From assembly GCA_951802195.1 (NCBI GenBank), contig OX637622.1, forward strand, positions 310,001-374,000: a stretch of 64,000 nt of DNA, read 5' to 3'. The stretch comes from Tausonia pullulans. Taxonomy: Eukaryota; Basidiomycota; Tremellomycetes; Cystofilobasidiales; Mrakiaceae. Positions 45,406 to 58,600 of this stretch are shown here, one piece after another. The notes beneath the pieces were generated by a model that was not told where the DNA came from, made no database searches, and worked only from the letters and a program-made list of their open reading frames with translations. The number at the start of each line of letters is the position of its first letter. The stretch's first letter is position 1. The position numbers and the translations under genes are program-made.

Positions 45406-48400
45406 ATGCAGCCTTTCTCGCCGGATGACGACCCTCTCAATCTATTCTCTCCTCCCGCTCGCGCCACCCCATTAACTCATCGAGGCGCGTCGCCCCTCAA
45501 GCGGGCCCGCCTCTCCCCTGCACCCACGTCCGATGAGGATGTTGCAAGAGCAGGGTCAGACGAGGCCGTGCCTACCTCGGATGCAGAGGAGCAAGAGGAG
45601 CTCTTTAGCCGAGACAAGCGGAGGAGCAAAGCGTATTGGGCTCAGGTCGCCCGTCGCGAAGCCCGCTGGGACGAGAGCTCAGCTGCATCCACCCAGACGC
45701 GTCCTGCGGCGAGCCGCCTACCGGATCGGACATCGATGGTCAGGTCGACGTGGACGCATGAACGCGTCTTCATACGTCCCTTTTGAAAGAGCTGACATAT
45801 GGCATGTTGTTGCACCAGGACCTGGCTGAGGATGATGTTCAGTTGTCGGGTCCAGCTCCGCCTCCAGACAACGGCACCGGCAGCGATTTCAGCGAGCTCG
45901 ATGCATATCAAACATCGCGGCGGCACTCACCACCAGCCGAAATCGAGCTTGACCCGCCACCGGACCACCCTCCTGACGATAGTTACGAATTAGAGATGGA
46001 GTTAATCAACGACAACAGCATGAACGTGAGTCCCAGTTGCTCTTTGAGCCGAACACAAGCAGGCTGACGACCTTGGTCACTCTCTCGTTTCTTCAGCAGC
46101 TTTCTCTGAACGACCTCGCCCCATCACGACCAGATACACTTCTTTCTCAGCTCCAGGTTTCTACGTCTTGCTCCTCTTCCCATTCACTCACGATCGGCCA
46201 AACTCCATCAGCATCTCCTAAACGAGCTCCGCACGCTCACTTCGTACCTGGATCTTCGACGGCCTTGGATCTTGACTCTAGCGGGCTGGATCCTGGCCCA
46301 CCTCTCATCTCCTCTTTCGACATGGCCGGCCCAGCCCCTGTATACAACCACGACCTCGGCGCACCACTGATTCTCGACTGGGAGTATGATCACCCTCCCC
46401 CATCTATCGAGGTGAGCGGCTCACGTCACGAGAACCCTTCTTTAGTCCCCATGCTGACGCCTTGGTTCTGATCTCTCAGACTCTCCCCCTTGAGTCCCTG
46501 TCCGACCAGCTCGGCCTCTCCGCCTCAGTCGCCGAATCGTCATTCGAACAACGCGAGCTCATTTCCCCTGGTCCTCCCGCAACCCTAGAGAGGTCCGAGC
46601 CTCAAGCGCCGGACCCCAGCCACACTTCGAGGACTGTGAGCCAGCGAGGAACGCAACAGGCCGCTTCTCCTCCCCTTTCGCCTCGACACTCAGCTGGCCG
46701 CTCCACTCCTCCTCTTCCGGCTGACCAGCTCTTTCCTGACTTGGACTCCTCAATCCTTACCCCGATGACCTCCGAGAATGCACCCTCCTCCTCTTCCTCG
46801 ACTCCGAGAGCACCCGCCACCCCATCCGCGGCCTCCGCGTCCGTCGCTGTGGCTCGGCCACCAACATCGCCTCCGCCTCCGCAGCACAACGTCCATGGCT
46901 TCAACCTGCCTGAGGTGTATCAACGCCAGCGCGTTTTCCGCCAGCGCACCTCGCTTCAGCTCAACCCGTACACCCGCGAGCGAGCGCAATACCAGAGCTT
47001 GCTCGCTCGCGGAGGAAACCGGCAGGCCATCATTGCTGCGAGTGAGGAGCGCGAGGCTGCACGTCGGGCAGCGGGGGCGACGGGGAACGAAAGGGACAGC
47101 GGGGAAAGCTTGGGTGAATGGCTCGTCGACGATGAGAGCCAGAGCCAGAGCGAAAGCCAGAGTCAAAGTCAGAGTCAGAGCCAGAGCCAGGAAGGGGTAG
47201 TCTCGGGCGAAGGGGTGGGAGAGCCGGTTGTTGCGCGTGCGCCGGCGCTCTCGAGTCAGGCTCGTAGGGCGCTCTTCGCTCCTTTTGGTGGCATCCTCGA
47301 GGAGGATGAAGAGGAAAGCGACGACGAGCTCGATCTCGTCCTCCGAGAAGCACGTAGGAAGGAAAAGGGCAAGGGTAAGGAGAAGTCGAAGCAGGTGAAA
47401 AAGAAGAGGCCGCCGAAGGTTCGACCTTTTCCTCTCGCTATGGGCGAACTCAGCAAGGACCCTCAACAAGAAGCTGAGGGCTCAATCTCTGTGAGTTATT
47501 TTTCCGGCTCGGGAGGTTCAGGCAGCTCACACTTTTTTTGTTCCAGCCTCCGGCGCCTACCAAAGGTCTGACTTCTAGATCTAAGATCTATTCACGCCGT
47601 CGACCAGATCAGATCGGCGCGAGGACGTCTCGTTCTCGCTCCCGTTCTTCAGTAGCTGAAGCGGACCGGCAGAAAGGCGACGACGACGACCTCGGAGTTT
47701 CGGACCCAGGTGTCGATGACCGCTACGATCTCGATGTGCCTCTTAACCTCGACGATGATCGAGCGGAATCTTCTCCTCCAGCTTTCGAATACGACCCCGC
47801 CCGAGGGATCCCCTTTAACATCCCCACTCCCTCCCCTCCCATACGCCGGACCAGCGCCACCCCATCGACGAAAAAGCGCCTCTCCTCCGCCGCTACCGTT
47901 CGGCCTCGACGCCACGCCAAGGATTCGGACGAGGAGTCCTCGTCCGACTCGTCTTCTGGCACGTCCTCTGGCAGCGTTCAACCTGTCCTCGACCCGAGGA
48001 GAGCCAAGATCCTAGGCCGGATGATGCCCGCAGTCGCAGCTAACAAGCATCTCGACAACATCCGCCGCGAGCGCCAGGAGCGTGAAGCCCGACGCAATAA
48101 TGCAGCCTGCGCGGCCAAGCCAGCTTCTGACGGGCCCATTCGAGCTGGGCAGTCAGTCGTCCGACGGGGGAACGGTGCGCCTCGGGGTCCGATTGTCCTC
48201 AGCGGCGACTCTGATCTCGACGCCTCTGATCCCGAGGAGCTCCTCGACCCGGCGTTTTACAGGAGGATCGACCGGGCTCGCGACAACGACTCAGTTGACC
48301 CGGTTGCAATCGCTCAGCGATACCCGGGCTGGTCTGACTCGAGCGGTGGGGACGAGAACCATGAAAACGACAACGAAAACGACGATGACAGGCTGGAGAC

Positions 48401-51400
48401 CGTCACGATCTCAGACGAGAGCGAGGACGACCTCCGCGACGGGGATCTCCGTGATTGGCTTGAGCGGCCAGGTGCGCCAAAGGCGAACAGCGTTGTTGAC
48501 CAGATGCTCAGCCGTACCAAGGCGAAGACCCGCGCGCGGCCAGGAGGCGGCATCGGTGGGGGAAGAAGACGACGCCGTGGCCTCGGGAGCCCACGCCTTC
48601 TGCAGCAGAGACTCTCCGTCCCCAGACGCGAAGCACGGCCCGATGTTGAGCCCTCGCCCGCGCCTCCTTCAGGTCCCAATTTCATCCAGTTGGGCCCGAT
48701 GGACAAGCCGTCGAAGTCCAAGCAGAAGAGGAAGCCGACTGGGACCGGAATTAGGCGAATGGCAGTGAGGCGGCCTCGTCCTGTCTTCCTTGACGACGAC
48801 AGCATCTTTGGAGACTTTGACGACGGTCCCGAGGCCATCCGAGCGGAGTCGAGGAGACAGCCTTTGCCTCCGATGACGCACTCCAACTTGCCTCGGACTG
48901 CGCCATCTCGACCACCCATTTTGAAGAACGGCCAGGCTCCTCTGCCGCGAAACCAAAGCCCAGCACCTCGTGGGCCCGCTCGGCCAGTGGGTGGGGGCGG
49001 GCCATCACCTAGGCGCCAACCTCTACATGCCCCCGGGGCTCTCGCCCTCCGCCACGTTGCAGCCGGATCCTTCGTCGCCCCGATCGCTCCGGCCGCGCCT
49101 GTTGTGCTTCCCATCATTGTCGATGGCGTCTCGTGGTCCTCATATGAGCGATTCTCCATCGACTTCGACATCCGTCCGCTGCCGCTCGCCCTCAAGTTCG
49201 CTGCAGACACGGATCTGGGATCGGGCCGTCTGACGCAGCTACTCGCCCTTGCCCAAATCATGGAGGGTGACCATAAACCTTCTGCTCCAGAGGCCTGCTC
49301 GTTTTCGAACCTAGTTCTCGCCCCCGGGATGACTGAGACTGAGCTTGCGTTGGTCTTCCCTCTCGTCACCGATCGGCTCTTCGAGCTGTTGGAACGCACG
49401 CGCGTCTCATCGGAGAGTGCGGCAGGCGAAGAGGCGGACGAGCTGGCCGAGGAGGAGATGGGCGCCAGGAAGGCACTGCGGTTCGTCTTGAGCTTCGTCT
49501 CGATGAGGCCGATGACGAATGCGGAGGAGCTCGAGAGGTTTCGTTCTTCCGTTTTCAGCGCCCTTGACCATTTCTTCGGCAGGCTCGAGGGCGCCGGTGT
49601 GCCAACGTCGTCCGGTCAAGCAGCTGAGACCCGGGTCTTCTTCCTCATCCACTGGTTTGCTGTCGAAGTCAGTGCTCGGTTTGGCTTGCTCGAGAAGACC
49701 GCTGGACGCCCGTGGACCGATGGACGCGACAATTATGCGGTTCTTCTCGTGCGTCGGTTGCTCGAGCACGGTTTCAACCGGACGGTTAAGTCGGTCAAGC
49801 AGGCAGCTCTCGCTCTCAACGACCCAGATGCCGTCGAAAGACAGCGCCTCCGCGACTGCACCGCCGAATGCTGGGTCGGCTTGATCCACCTTCTGCCCAT
49901 TTTCGACTCGGAGAATGACTCGGGCGACCGCGTCGCCGGCTCGATCTGGCCCGTTGTCATGCGGGCATTTGAACAAACGGGCTTCCAGCAGACGGGTCTC
50001 CTCGCTGCTGAGCGGATGTGGTACCTCGTCCTGGGCCTCTGCTCGATCTCCCTGTTTTCACCCGCCGGTCGCGCGCAGTCCGACCCATCCCTCCAAGCTC
50101 ACTGGCCTTTCATCGTCAAGGCGGTCACGTGCGTTCAGCTCGCCTCGGACTCGGTGGCCGACAAGGCGTCACCCGCTGCCGCTCTCATCAAGCGGGACCA
50201 CTATGTCTGGACGGTTCTCGCGCGCTGCCATCTTCTTACTTCCCGCTGGGGCTGGAAGTTTGACCTGATTGGAGCTATCTTTGCGCCTCTGGTCACGAGC
50301 ATCTTCAAGAGCCGCAAATACACGAAGCTTCACTCAGATCCAACCGCTGACTTCCCACTCTTCATCCGTGAGGCGGACATGACTCTCGTCTGGGCAATTG
50401 ACAACGACCTCGACTCAGCCTTCGACGTTTACCTTAAGCTCATGGCCTCCGCCGCCCGCGACATGCGCGAGGCTACCCACGCTGGGACCGTCACCGACGC
50501 TCAAGTCGACCGAGCCATCACTCGAATGCTCTCGGGATCGGCTCCCCTCGCCAAGATCAGTTTCACTCGGGCATCGCCGCCGACGATGCGCGAACTCTCG
50601 ATGCTCATCAACCGTTACTCGTTCACCATGGTTTCCGTCCTCCTCAACCCGAGCCCGGCAAACAGCGCGCACGCCCTTCGCCAGATGCGGAGTTTCCTCA
50701 CCTTTGCCGAGGCGGACTTCAAGTCGCGCAAGGTCTGCGTTCGCGCACTCATGTACATGGGTGTCCTTCACCGGCAATTTGGCATCGACCTCCGCGAGGT
50801 CACGGAATGGGTCGGCGAGCTTGTCAACCTGCTTCTTCAAGAGCTAGCCAGCGTGGATCGACCTCTAGGCTCCCTGCCTCTCATCCGACACTCCTCCGGC
50901 ACCAAGATCCCCGCTCCGGTCGCGAAGACGCCCAAGGCGGAGATCAAGATGCTCATCCTCCTCATCCTGGCCGCCATTCGGCACATCATTGACGCCCCCA
51001 GCAAGGATCCCGGCGTCGCAGAGTATCCTGACCCAAGACTTCTCCACTCTTGTGCGCTTGATTCCTCAGCTTCTGCGCCTCCTTCTCTGGCACGCACGGC
51101 GACGGTATTGACTCGGAATCTTGTATTTTATTCTTCAGCTTGGATCGAGGGCGTCCTAGCTTCCTCGCTCTCGCTGGAGCCGTCGACCGGGAACGAAGTC
51201 CTGCGCTGCGTTCAGGCCTTCCTCACCGCTCGTCAACTCGCCTTGCCTCCACCGCGTGGCGCAGAGCCTCCTCCCGGGGGAGATTCCCAGGACGAGTACG
51301 GTGCCGAGTTCGGAATGATCGACTTTGACGACCCAGCGCTCCAAGCGCTCCTCGATGGGACGGATGTCGCCTCGGCAGCGGCAGCAGCAGCAGCAGGCCC

Positions 51401-52513
51401 CTCAGCGGCGTCTTTGATTGTCGAGAAAGACAAGCTTCTCGTCGACAAGGTTAAGTCGACCATTTCGCCGGCCATGTACAAGCTCGTCTCGAAGTTTGCG
51501 GCTCAGGAAGAGGGCACGGGCCTGGGTCCCGAGGGTGCCGCTTACGTCGCTGGCCTCGTTAACTGCTGGGCGGGATGCGCGAGCGTGCTGGTCCAGCACG
51601 GCGCTCGAGTGAGTAATGACATCGTTCTCCGAAACGCCTGCGGGAGCCCTTGCTGATCTGGATACCCACTGCCCGCTCTCTCAGGACTGGTCAAGCTTTC
51701 TCGAGCTCGGCCCCGAGTCGTGGCGTCGAATTGGGGACTCGATGGCGAGGCGCCAGGTTGGCCTCCGATTCATGTACAATATTGGCATCCTCGACCCTGG
51801 GGCGTACGCTGTGAGTCGCGAGAGCGATCCTTGACCCCAGTGCCTCTTGTTCTCTCTTTCTCGCTACTGACTCAACACCCTCTCTTGCGACGCCCAGACG
51901 ACGAAAGATGACTTCATCTCCATTTGGTGGCAGACGGTGGTTGTGCCCGCGGAGCGCATAACCCTCGAGCCCGAGTACACCTCTCTGCTCTTCAATCTCG
52001 ACCAGCTCACCGATCCGCTCTTCAGCGAGCTCGTCCTGGGGCGCAACAGTGACGGTAAGGTCGAGCTGAACAGAACGGACCTCGTCGAACGAAGGGCCGA
52101 GGTGCTAGAAGGTCGGTCATTTCCCTCGCTCGTGCTCCGGCTACTTGCTGACGATCCCCTCAGACATCTTCGCCAACATCGCCGTCGAGTTGGCGCGCAA
52201 TGCAGCCGGTAACTCGGCGCTCCTTCAGCGCAAGGCGTTCATCATGGCCTGTGTGCGAGACATGCTCTTGGCGATGACGGACCACGTCTACGTGAGTGGG
52301 ATGCTCGTCCTTTTTTTTTAATTCTTCCTAGGAGCTCGCTGACGAATATCTGTCAAAAAGACGCTCGGAGGCACCGCCAAGGCGGACTATATCTCGTTCT
52401 GCCTCGACATCGTCGACCGTCTCACGAGGCGCGCCGCCGGATGGTTCAACCTCAAGACGATGCGGGAGCTCGGGGTGTTTGAAAGCTGGAGGGATGAAGA
52501 GGAGAAGGCGTGA
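45406..52513 (+). CDS. Mms22/Mus7-like DNA replication-repair protein
   Basis: This is a very large nuclear protein, about 2,100 residues, that fits the fungal Mms22/Mus7 family, adaptors of the Rtt101-Mms1 (Cul4-like) ligase needed at damaged replication forks. The N-terminal third (MQPFSPDDDPLNLFSPPAR and on) is disordered, acidic and Ser-rich with basic patches, and holds a run of eight SQ dipeptides near 47137-47190. From about 49150 it becomes a helical, repeat-type domain (ALKFAADTDLGSGRLTQLLA; FVLSFVSMRPMTNAEELERF). The C-terminal part resembles the family most: FLELGPESWRRIGDSMARRQ, VGLRFMYNIGILDPGAYA, VVVPAERITLEPEYTSLLF and LQRKAFIMACVRDMLL, ending ESWRDEEEKA. A 4.1-kb open frame (47538-51656) makes up most of it; a few short introns lie at both ends. 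The assignment rests on length, layout and the C-terminal blocks, from memory of the family. Confidence 0.77.
47137..47190 (+). repeat. Hexanucleotide repeat coding an SQ run in MMS22
   Basis: Eighteen codons of the AGYCAR type code for eight Ser-Gln pairs with one Ser-Glu interruption. The array mixes AGC/AGT and CAG/CAA, so it is not a freshly expanded perfect repeat. SQ pairs are the target of ATM/ATR-type kinases. Confidence 0.85.
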
Positions 52514-52679
52514 GGGCTCCCGAGCTGGCTGGATACATAATTCACTCCCACGACCCCTTGAAAATGAGATAGAAGAGTGATAGATCGGCGAGTTACATGG
52601 AAAAGAAAAAGGCCAGAAAGAAAAAGCGAGAGAGAGAAGACTACAGCATTCTTTTAAGCGCGTGCGACCCTTCTTTCTC

Positions 52680-55600
52680 CTACTCGGACATGGCGACGTC
52701 TCCGTCCGCCGCCGGGGGGGCGTCGTCGTCAGCGCTCATCTCCTCATCCGAGTCGTCCTCATCTGAGTCGCTGTCCTCGCCGACGGCGACCGAGATCGTC
52801 GGAAGGTCGAACGTCTGGTCGGCTCCGAGATATGAGTCGCAGCTGGAGAGAAGAGAAGAGAACGAGAGTAAGCGCTGTCTCTCAAAGCACAAGAGAGAAA
52901 AGGATGCCACGGCAACTCACATGAGGTAAAGCTTCATCGTATGGTCGCCCGCGGGGAGAGACACGTCAAGCTTAACCTTGAGTTCGCGCGAGACGGTGAC
53001 CTTCTTGATCGCCTGGAGCGTCCTGGCCGAGCTGAGGATGAGCCAGAAGTTCGGCGTCTTGCGGCCAGGATAGTACGGGGCGATGACGTCCTGACTGTCC
53101 TGCTCGTCCTCGTCGGCCTCGCGGTCGAGCTTGATGTGAACGACAACCGGGGTCGACGAGTTGTAGCCCTCAGCCGGGGGAGGGGCGATGTCATACGAGA
53201 CCTCGATCGATGGATAGGCGTTAACGAACTGGGCGACGTCGCGCATCTGGCGGGTGTCCATTCGGAGGAGATCGTTCCGCTGGTCGTCCTCGAGCTCGGT
53301 GATGTCGTAAACCGATTCAACTCCCGCGGCCTTGCATCGGGCGATGACTTCGTTGGAGAAATGCGGGATCTGCTTGAGCGGTGAGTCCGTCTCCCACATG
53401 GCCTGGACGACCATCTGCGAGAGATCCATCGCGCCGAGCGCAGATAGATACGCGTTGGACGACATAACGTCGACGCAGGCGGCAAGGAGACTGATGACCT
53501 TGCTGAGGATCACGGCCTGGTCGCTTGCGAGGTCCGCGGGGAGCGTGAGCCGGGAGAAGTGCGCCTGGAGTAGAATGAACGTTTTGAAATGGGGCGACTC
53601 GTAGTCCTGAGATTCGAGCTTGACGGGCATGCGGTCGTAGATTCGGCGGAGTAGGACGTCCTCGTGGTGCCGGATGGGGACATCTTCAAACTCGGCCGCG
53701 GACGAGACAATCTCGAGGAGGCCCTTGAGCTTGGTCCGCTCGCTGAGTGACATGCTGAAAATCTCGACGGTAACGTTCGAGATGTAGTAGTCTGAGTAGA
53801 AGATAGGTCAGTGACGGATTGCAAGCACGCAAGAGAAGGAGCCGGCACTCACAAGCAGCAATCATTCCCAAATTGCCCGGTGTCGTGTACATCTCATCGG
53901 CGATGCTGATACACTTAGATGAGACAAGCGCGTTGAGCGTCTCCTCGACGAGCTCGGAGAGGTGATCCGAAAGATGCCTGTGGGAGGTGCCCTGGAGGTT
54001 ATAGTAGACCGGGTTCTGAGTCATCCGGCGATAGAACCACGTCCATGTGCACCAGTCAACAGCCTCCTGCTTGTTCTCAATCGTCTTGGCGACGACCTCA
54101 GCGTTGAAGTGGTCGTGGAGCATTGCGGGCAGCTGTGACTCGACGGGGAGAGCCTCGGCGAGGAACTTTTTGTAGAACTCCTTGCGCGTCTGCTGAAGCA
54201 TGAGCACGCAGCGCGAGGTCGTATCCTTGGTCGGCCTGCAGGCGTGGCCCATCATCTGGAGAAGGTCGGCGACCGGATAGTCCGTGTAGCGGTGCTCCTT
54301 GCCGTCGAATGATTGAACGCCCATGACGATGACCATGTAGGCCTTGACCGGGAGAGCCCAAGCTGAGTCCTGCAAGAGAAGAATGGGATCAGCAAGGTGC
54401 TCATTGAAAGAATGGCCCACTATGATGACGGACCTTGGACGCGACGAGGACTTGGATGGCACCAGACTCGAAGAGCCTCTCGACAATGCGCTTGTCCTGC
54501 TTGGTCAGGGCCTCATGGTAGAAGCCGATTCCGTAAGCAAGCGTCTCGCGGAGGCTGTTGTCCGAAATGCGTTCCAGATGCGGGGCGAGGTCATCCTCCT
54601 CAATGTTGAGGAACCGCTTATCCTCCTGGTTGGCAAGGCAGTAGCTGAGGATGTCCGTCGCCGTGAGCTTGCATTGCTTCCGCGAGGGCACGAACGCGAT
54701 CACGGGCTTCTTGCCGGCCCAGTCGTTGATGGCTAGGTAGGCCGGCTTGGCCATGCCAAGCATTAGCGACGGGAAATGGGGGATATCGTAGCTTTGGATA
54801 TGGATGTCCATAGGCAGCGGCCTCGTGCTGGGAGGGGAGAAGAGAAACAGTAAGTCAGCGTCGACGAGAAACACAGACAAACCAGAAGAGGGTGCCTGCT
54901 CACCTCGGAGCAAAGTTGAAGACGTTCTGGGGTGTCGCTCCGAGCCAGTCTCCAAGATCGCGGGCGTTAGCGAGCGAGACGCTGCAGGCGACGATACGGA
55001 CGTTCGGGTTGCCCTCCTGGGCGGAGACGAATCGGGTGCGCGAGATGAGGACCTCGTACGCAGGACCAACGACGCCACCGATGAGCTGGAGCTCGTCGGC
55101 GATGAGGAGACCGATCTCCTTGACGTCCTGGCGAACCTTGAGCTTCCATCGGCGCGAGAGGTTGTCCCACTGGGCCGGCGTACAGACAACGACGTCGGCC
55201 TTAGAGAGAATCCGGAGGTCGGCGGCCTGCTCGCCCGTGAGCGAGAGGATCGACTTGCCACCCTGGAGATTACCAAACTTCGCGGACCACTCGGCGACGC
55301 GGAGGTCGACCATCTCCGGGTACGGCTCGATGCAGACGGCCTTGCGCGGATTCTGTTTCGACCAGAGCCGGAGTAGGGCAAATTCGGCGCAGAAGGTCTT
55401 GCCTGATCCGGTCGGAGCACCAATGAAGACCGAATCGTCCGTAGTGTAGAGCGCCTGGAAGACCTGGGTCTGGATCTTGTTGAACGATGCCACCGAGCTG
55501 TAGAGCGCCTCGAACTCCTTGTTGTGGAGCGCCGAGACCGGGAGCGGCTGGAGGTCGAGGAGCGCCGTGTGCGGCGGGAAGCGCTCGGGGAGGATTAGGT

Positions 55601-58600
55601 GCCGGAACGAGACCGGGAGCCGCGTCTCTGCGTGCAGCCATCTGTCCGAGGTAAAGGTGATGAAGTAGTTAGGCGGGACCGGATCGTGGATCGGGACGGT
55701 GAGCGTGAGGTGGTGTTCGCTCCGGTCCTCGTTGGCGGTGACGTATTGCTTGCGGAGGAGGAACTGGTCGCGAACAAGGATAATCTCGCCGTCGACATCC
55801 TCAACGGTGACCCAGAAAAGCTGCGAGGTCCCGTGGAAATTGTCATCCCACTGGAAGTCCGGGGTGATAGTGAGGTCAATCTTGAGGAGCGACCGGGTGA
55901 GAGGGAGGACGTGAGCCTCGAGGTTGAGCTTAGGGAAGCAGTGGACTAGTTTGTGGACAAGCTGGCCAACGTTGCGGTTTCCAATCCGCTGGACACCGAT
56001 GAGTTCGCCGAGCTCCGGAGGCGAGAGGTCAAAGTAACGGTACCAGGGGAACTCCTTCCGCTCGGCGCGACGGATGATCTCGGCGGGGGCACCCGTCTTG
56101 CCCTTGAACTGTCGGAGCGGGCTCATGGACCCCCACATCCGTTGCTCGACCATTTTGCACATCTCAAGCGCTGCCTTGGCCGGGATGGCCCAGTTACGAC
56201 GAAGGCAGATTTCAAAGATAGCGCGGAGGATCCGACCGGCCGACTGCTGGACGTAGACCATATCCGAGACAAGCGCATAACCGTCGAGCTTGAGCTGGGA
56301 GATGTATGCCTGAAGCAGAACGTTCGTCTTGGCAGTCGGCTCGTCGACACCCTCCTTGACCGGGATCGGGACCCGCTCGAGGAGCTTCTGGAGCTCCAGC
56401 TTCTCCTCCTGCCGGACGGGGATGAGTCGGAACTCGTTCGAGAGCGCAAAGACGCGGAAGAGCTCGAGCATGCCCATCGTAGGCCGGAGATGCTGGTTGT
56501 AGGTCGTCATCGACGAGTAGGTGACATAGTAGTGCGAGGCGATCTTGCCAAGCTCGGTCGAAACAAAAACGCCGGACTTGCGGTCGTACTTGACAAGGTT
56601 GCCCTTCTCGAGCATAACGGCCGCCGTGTGGATAATGTCGGCTCGTTTCTGCTCGAGCGACGCGTCCCCGCCATCGAGGTAGTCGGCGCCGACTGAGTAG
56701 AGGGCCGGCTCTTGTAGCATGCGGACGTAGAGGTATGTGTACCCAAGCCACTGAACGGCCTCGTCCCGGTTGCGGACGTTGCCGAGAACGATCTCGGCGT
56801 TGAGGTTGTCGACGAGCCGGGAGACGAACTGCGACTCGATCGGCAGCTGCTGGTTCATGAGCGACGCATAGTAAGGGAGCTCCGAGGCGTTGGTGATGAT
56901 GATGCCCTCGCCGAAGGTGTCGTACCGAGGGCGACCGGCGCGGCCGAGCATCTGGAGGACGTCCTGGGGGGAGAGCTCGACCCACTTGCCCTTCTCCGGG
57001 TTGTAGACCTGGGTGCCCTTGATGATGGCTGTGTGCGCGGGGAGGTTGACTCCCCAAGCGAGCGTCGCCGTGCAGACAAGGACCTGAAGGTGACCCTGCT
57101 CGAAGAGCTCTTCAACGTCGGCGCGGTCCTCCGGGGTCATACCGGCATGGTGGATGCCGAATCCGAAGGGAAGAAGGTCCTTGAGGTTGGGGTCCGCTGC
57201 GTCGGCAGCCGCCTGGAGGAGAACCTCACGAACAGCGCCCTCAGGCTTGACGAACTGGGTGATGGTTTCCCGCTCAAGAGCAAGATCGCGGATGAATTTG
57301 GCCGTCTTGGCAGTCTCCTTGCGCGAATGAACGAAGACGAGCGTCTGCTCTTTGCCGGCGAACGAGAGGACCTTGTCTGTGGGAAGAGAGGTGGAAATCG
57401 GGTCCATGGGGGTAAGCGGGTGTGTCGCGCAAAGCGTCAAGAGGAGGGAAAGAGACAGCTCACCGTAGCAAACCTCGTTCATGATCTGGAATCGTTTGAT
57501 AGGCTTCTTCTCCGTGACACCAATAAATTCCTGCTGGAGCGGACACGGACGATAGGAGCCATCAAAGTAGAAGAGACCTTTTTCGACATCGACTGGGGAA
57601 GTGAAGAGGGAGGAGCAGGGGTCAGAATGAGAGCAGAAGGAGGAAGAGAACAGAGACGGCTTACCTCGGAGGAAAGCCGCGACATCCTTGTAATTGGGGA
57701 GTGTCGCCGAGAGACCAACTAAACGGACCGGGTCGCCCGTCTGCTCTGATTTGCGGATCGTCCGGCCAATGATAGCCTCGAGGACGGGTCCGCGCTCGTC
57801 ATGGAGCAGATGGATCTCATCAACGATGATGAGGCGAACAAGATTCGTGTAGGAGGTCTCCGTGGACTTGCGGGTGATGACGTCGTACTTCTCCGGGGTC
57901 GTAACGATGATCTGGGTCTCGGCAATCTGCTGCTTGGTGAGCTGTGAGTCACCCGTAAGCTCTCCGACCTGGAAGGAGGAAAAGGGTCAATCGGGCACGT
58001 TCAAACGAGGGAGTCTGATAGAGTGAAAACATGCCTTGATGCCAAGGTAACCAAGACGCTTGTTGAACGTCCGGACCTGCTCCTGGACGAGCGCCTTCAT
58101 GGGCGAGACATAGATGATCTTGAACGAGTCGAGGTCGATAACGCCAGTCTTCTCGTTGCGGAAGCCCTCAATGGCGCGGAGGATGGTGAGGACAGCGACG
58201 TTGGTCTGTGGAGAGCAAGCACGTGTAAGCCATCTTGACCAAGCAGTGAGCCAGAGGAAAGACCAGACGCACCTTTCCGGCTCCCGTAGGGGCACAGAGC
58301 AGGACGGGCTCGTCCGTACCGAAAGCGATCGGGTACGCCTTGGACTGGACGGGGTTAAGCTTGGTGGATTCGGTGCCGAATGCCTGGTGCGTCCACTCTG
58401 GCATGTCGGTGATCATGACGAGCTCGCCGTCGACTATCTCCTTCTTCTTGGGCGCAGGGACTTTAACAATGTCGTAGCCCTTGTGCGATGTCTTGGTCGC
58501 GCCCTTGGGGAGCGTCGGCTTACGGTTCGTGTTGAGGTGGCCACCCTCAGTGAAGATCATCGAGTTGAGGTCGACTTGCCGACGGGGCTGGACGGTGCTG

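Noticed and set aside
48314-49399. 361-codon minus-strand open frame inside MMS22
   Set aside because: It is an antisense shadow of the 4.1-kb MMS22 exon, Ser/Arg-rich and without any family signature.
54401-55423. 340-codon minus-strand open frame and long plus-strand frames inside BRR2
   Set aside because: They are shadows of the highly GC-rich BRR2 coding sequence; composition is Arg/Ser/Pro-rich and no domain is present.
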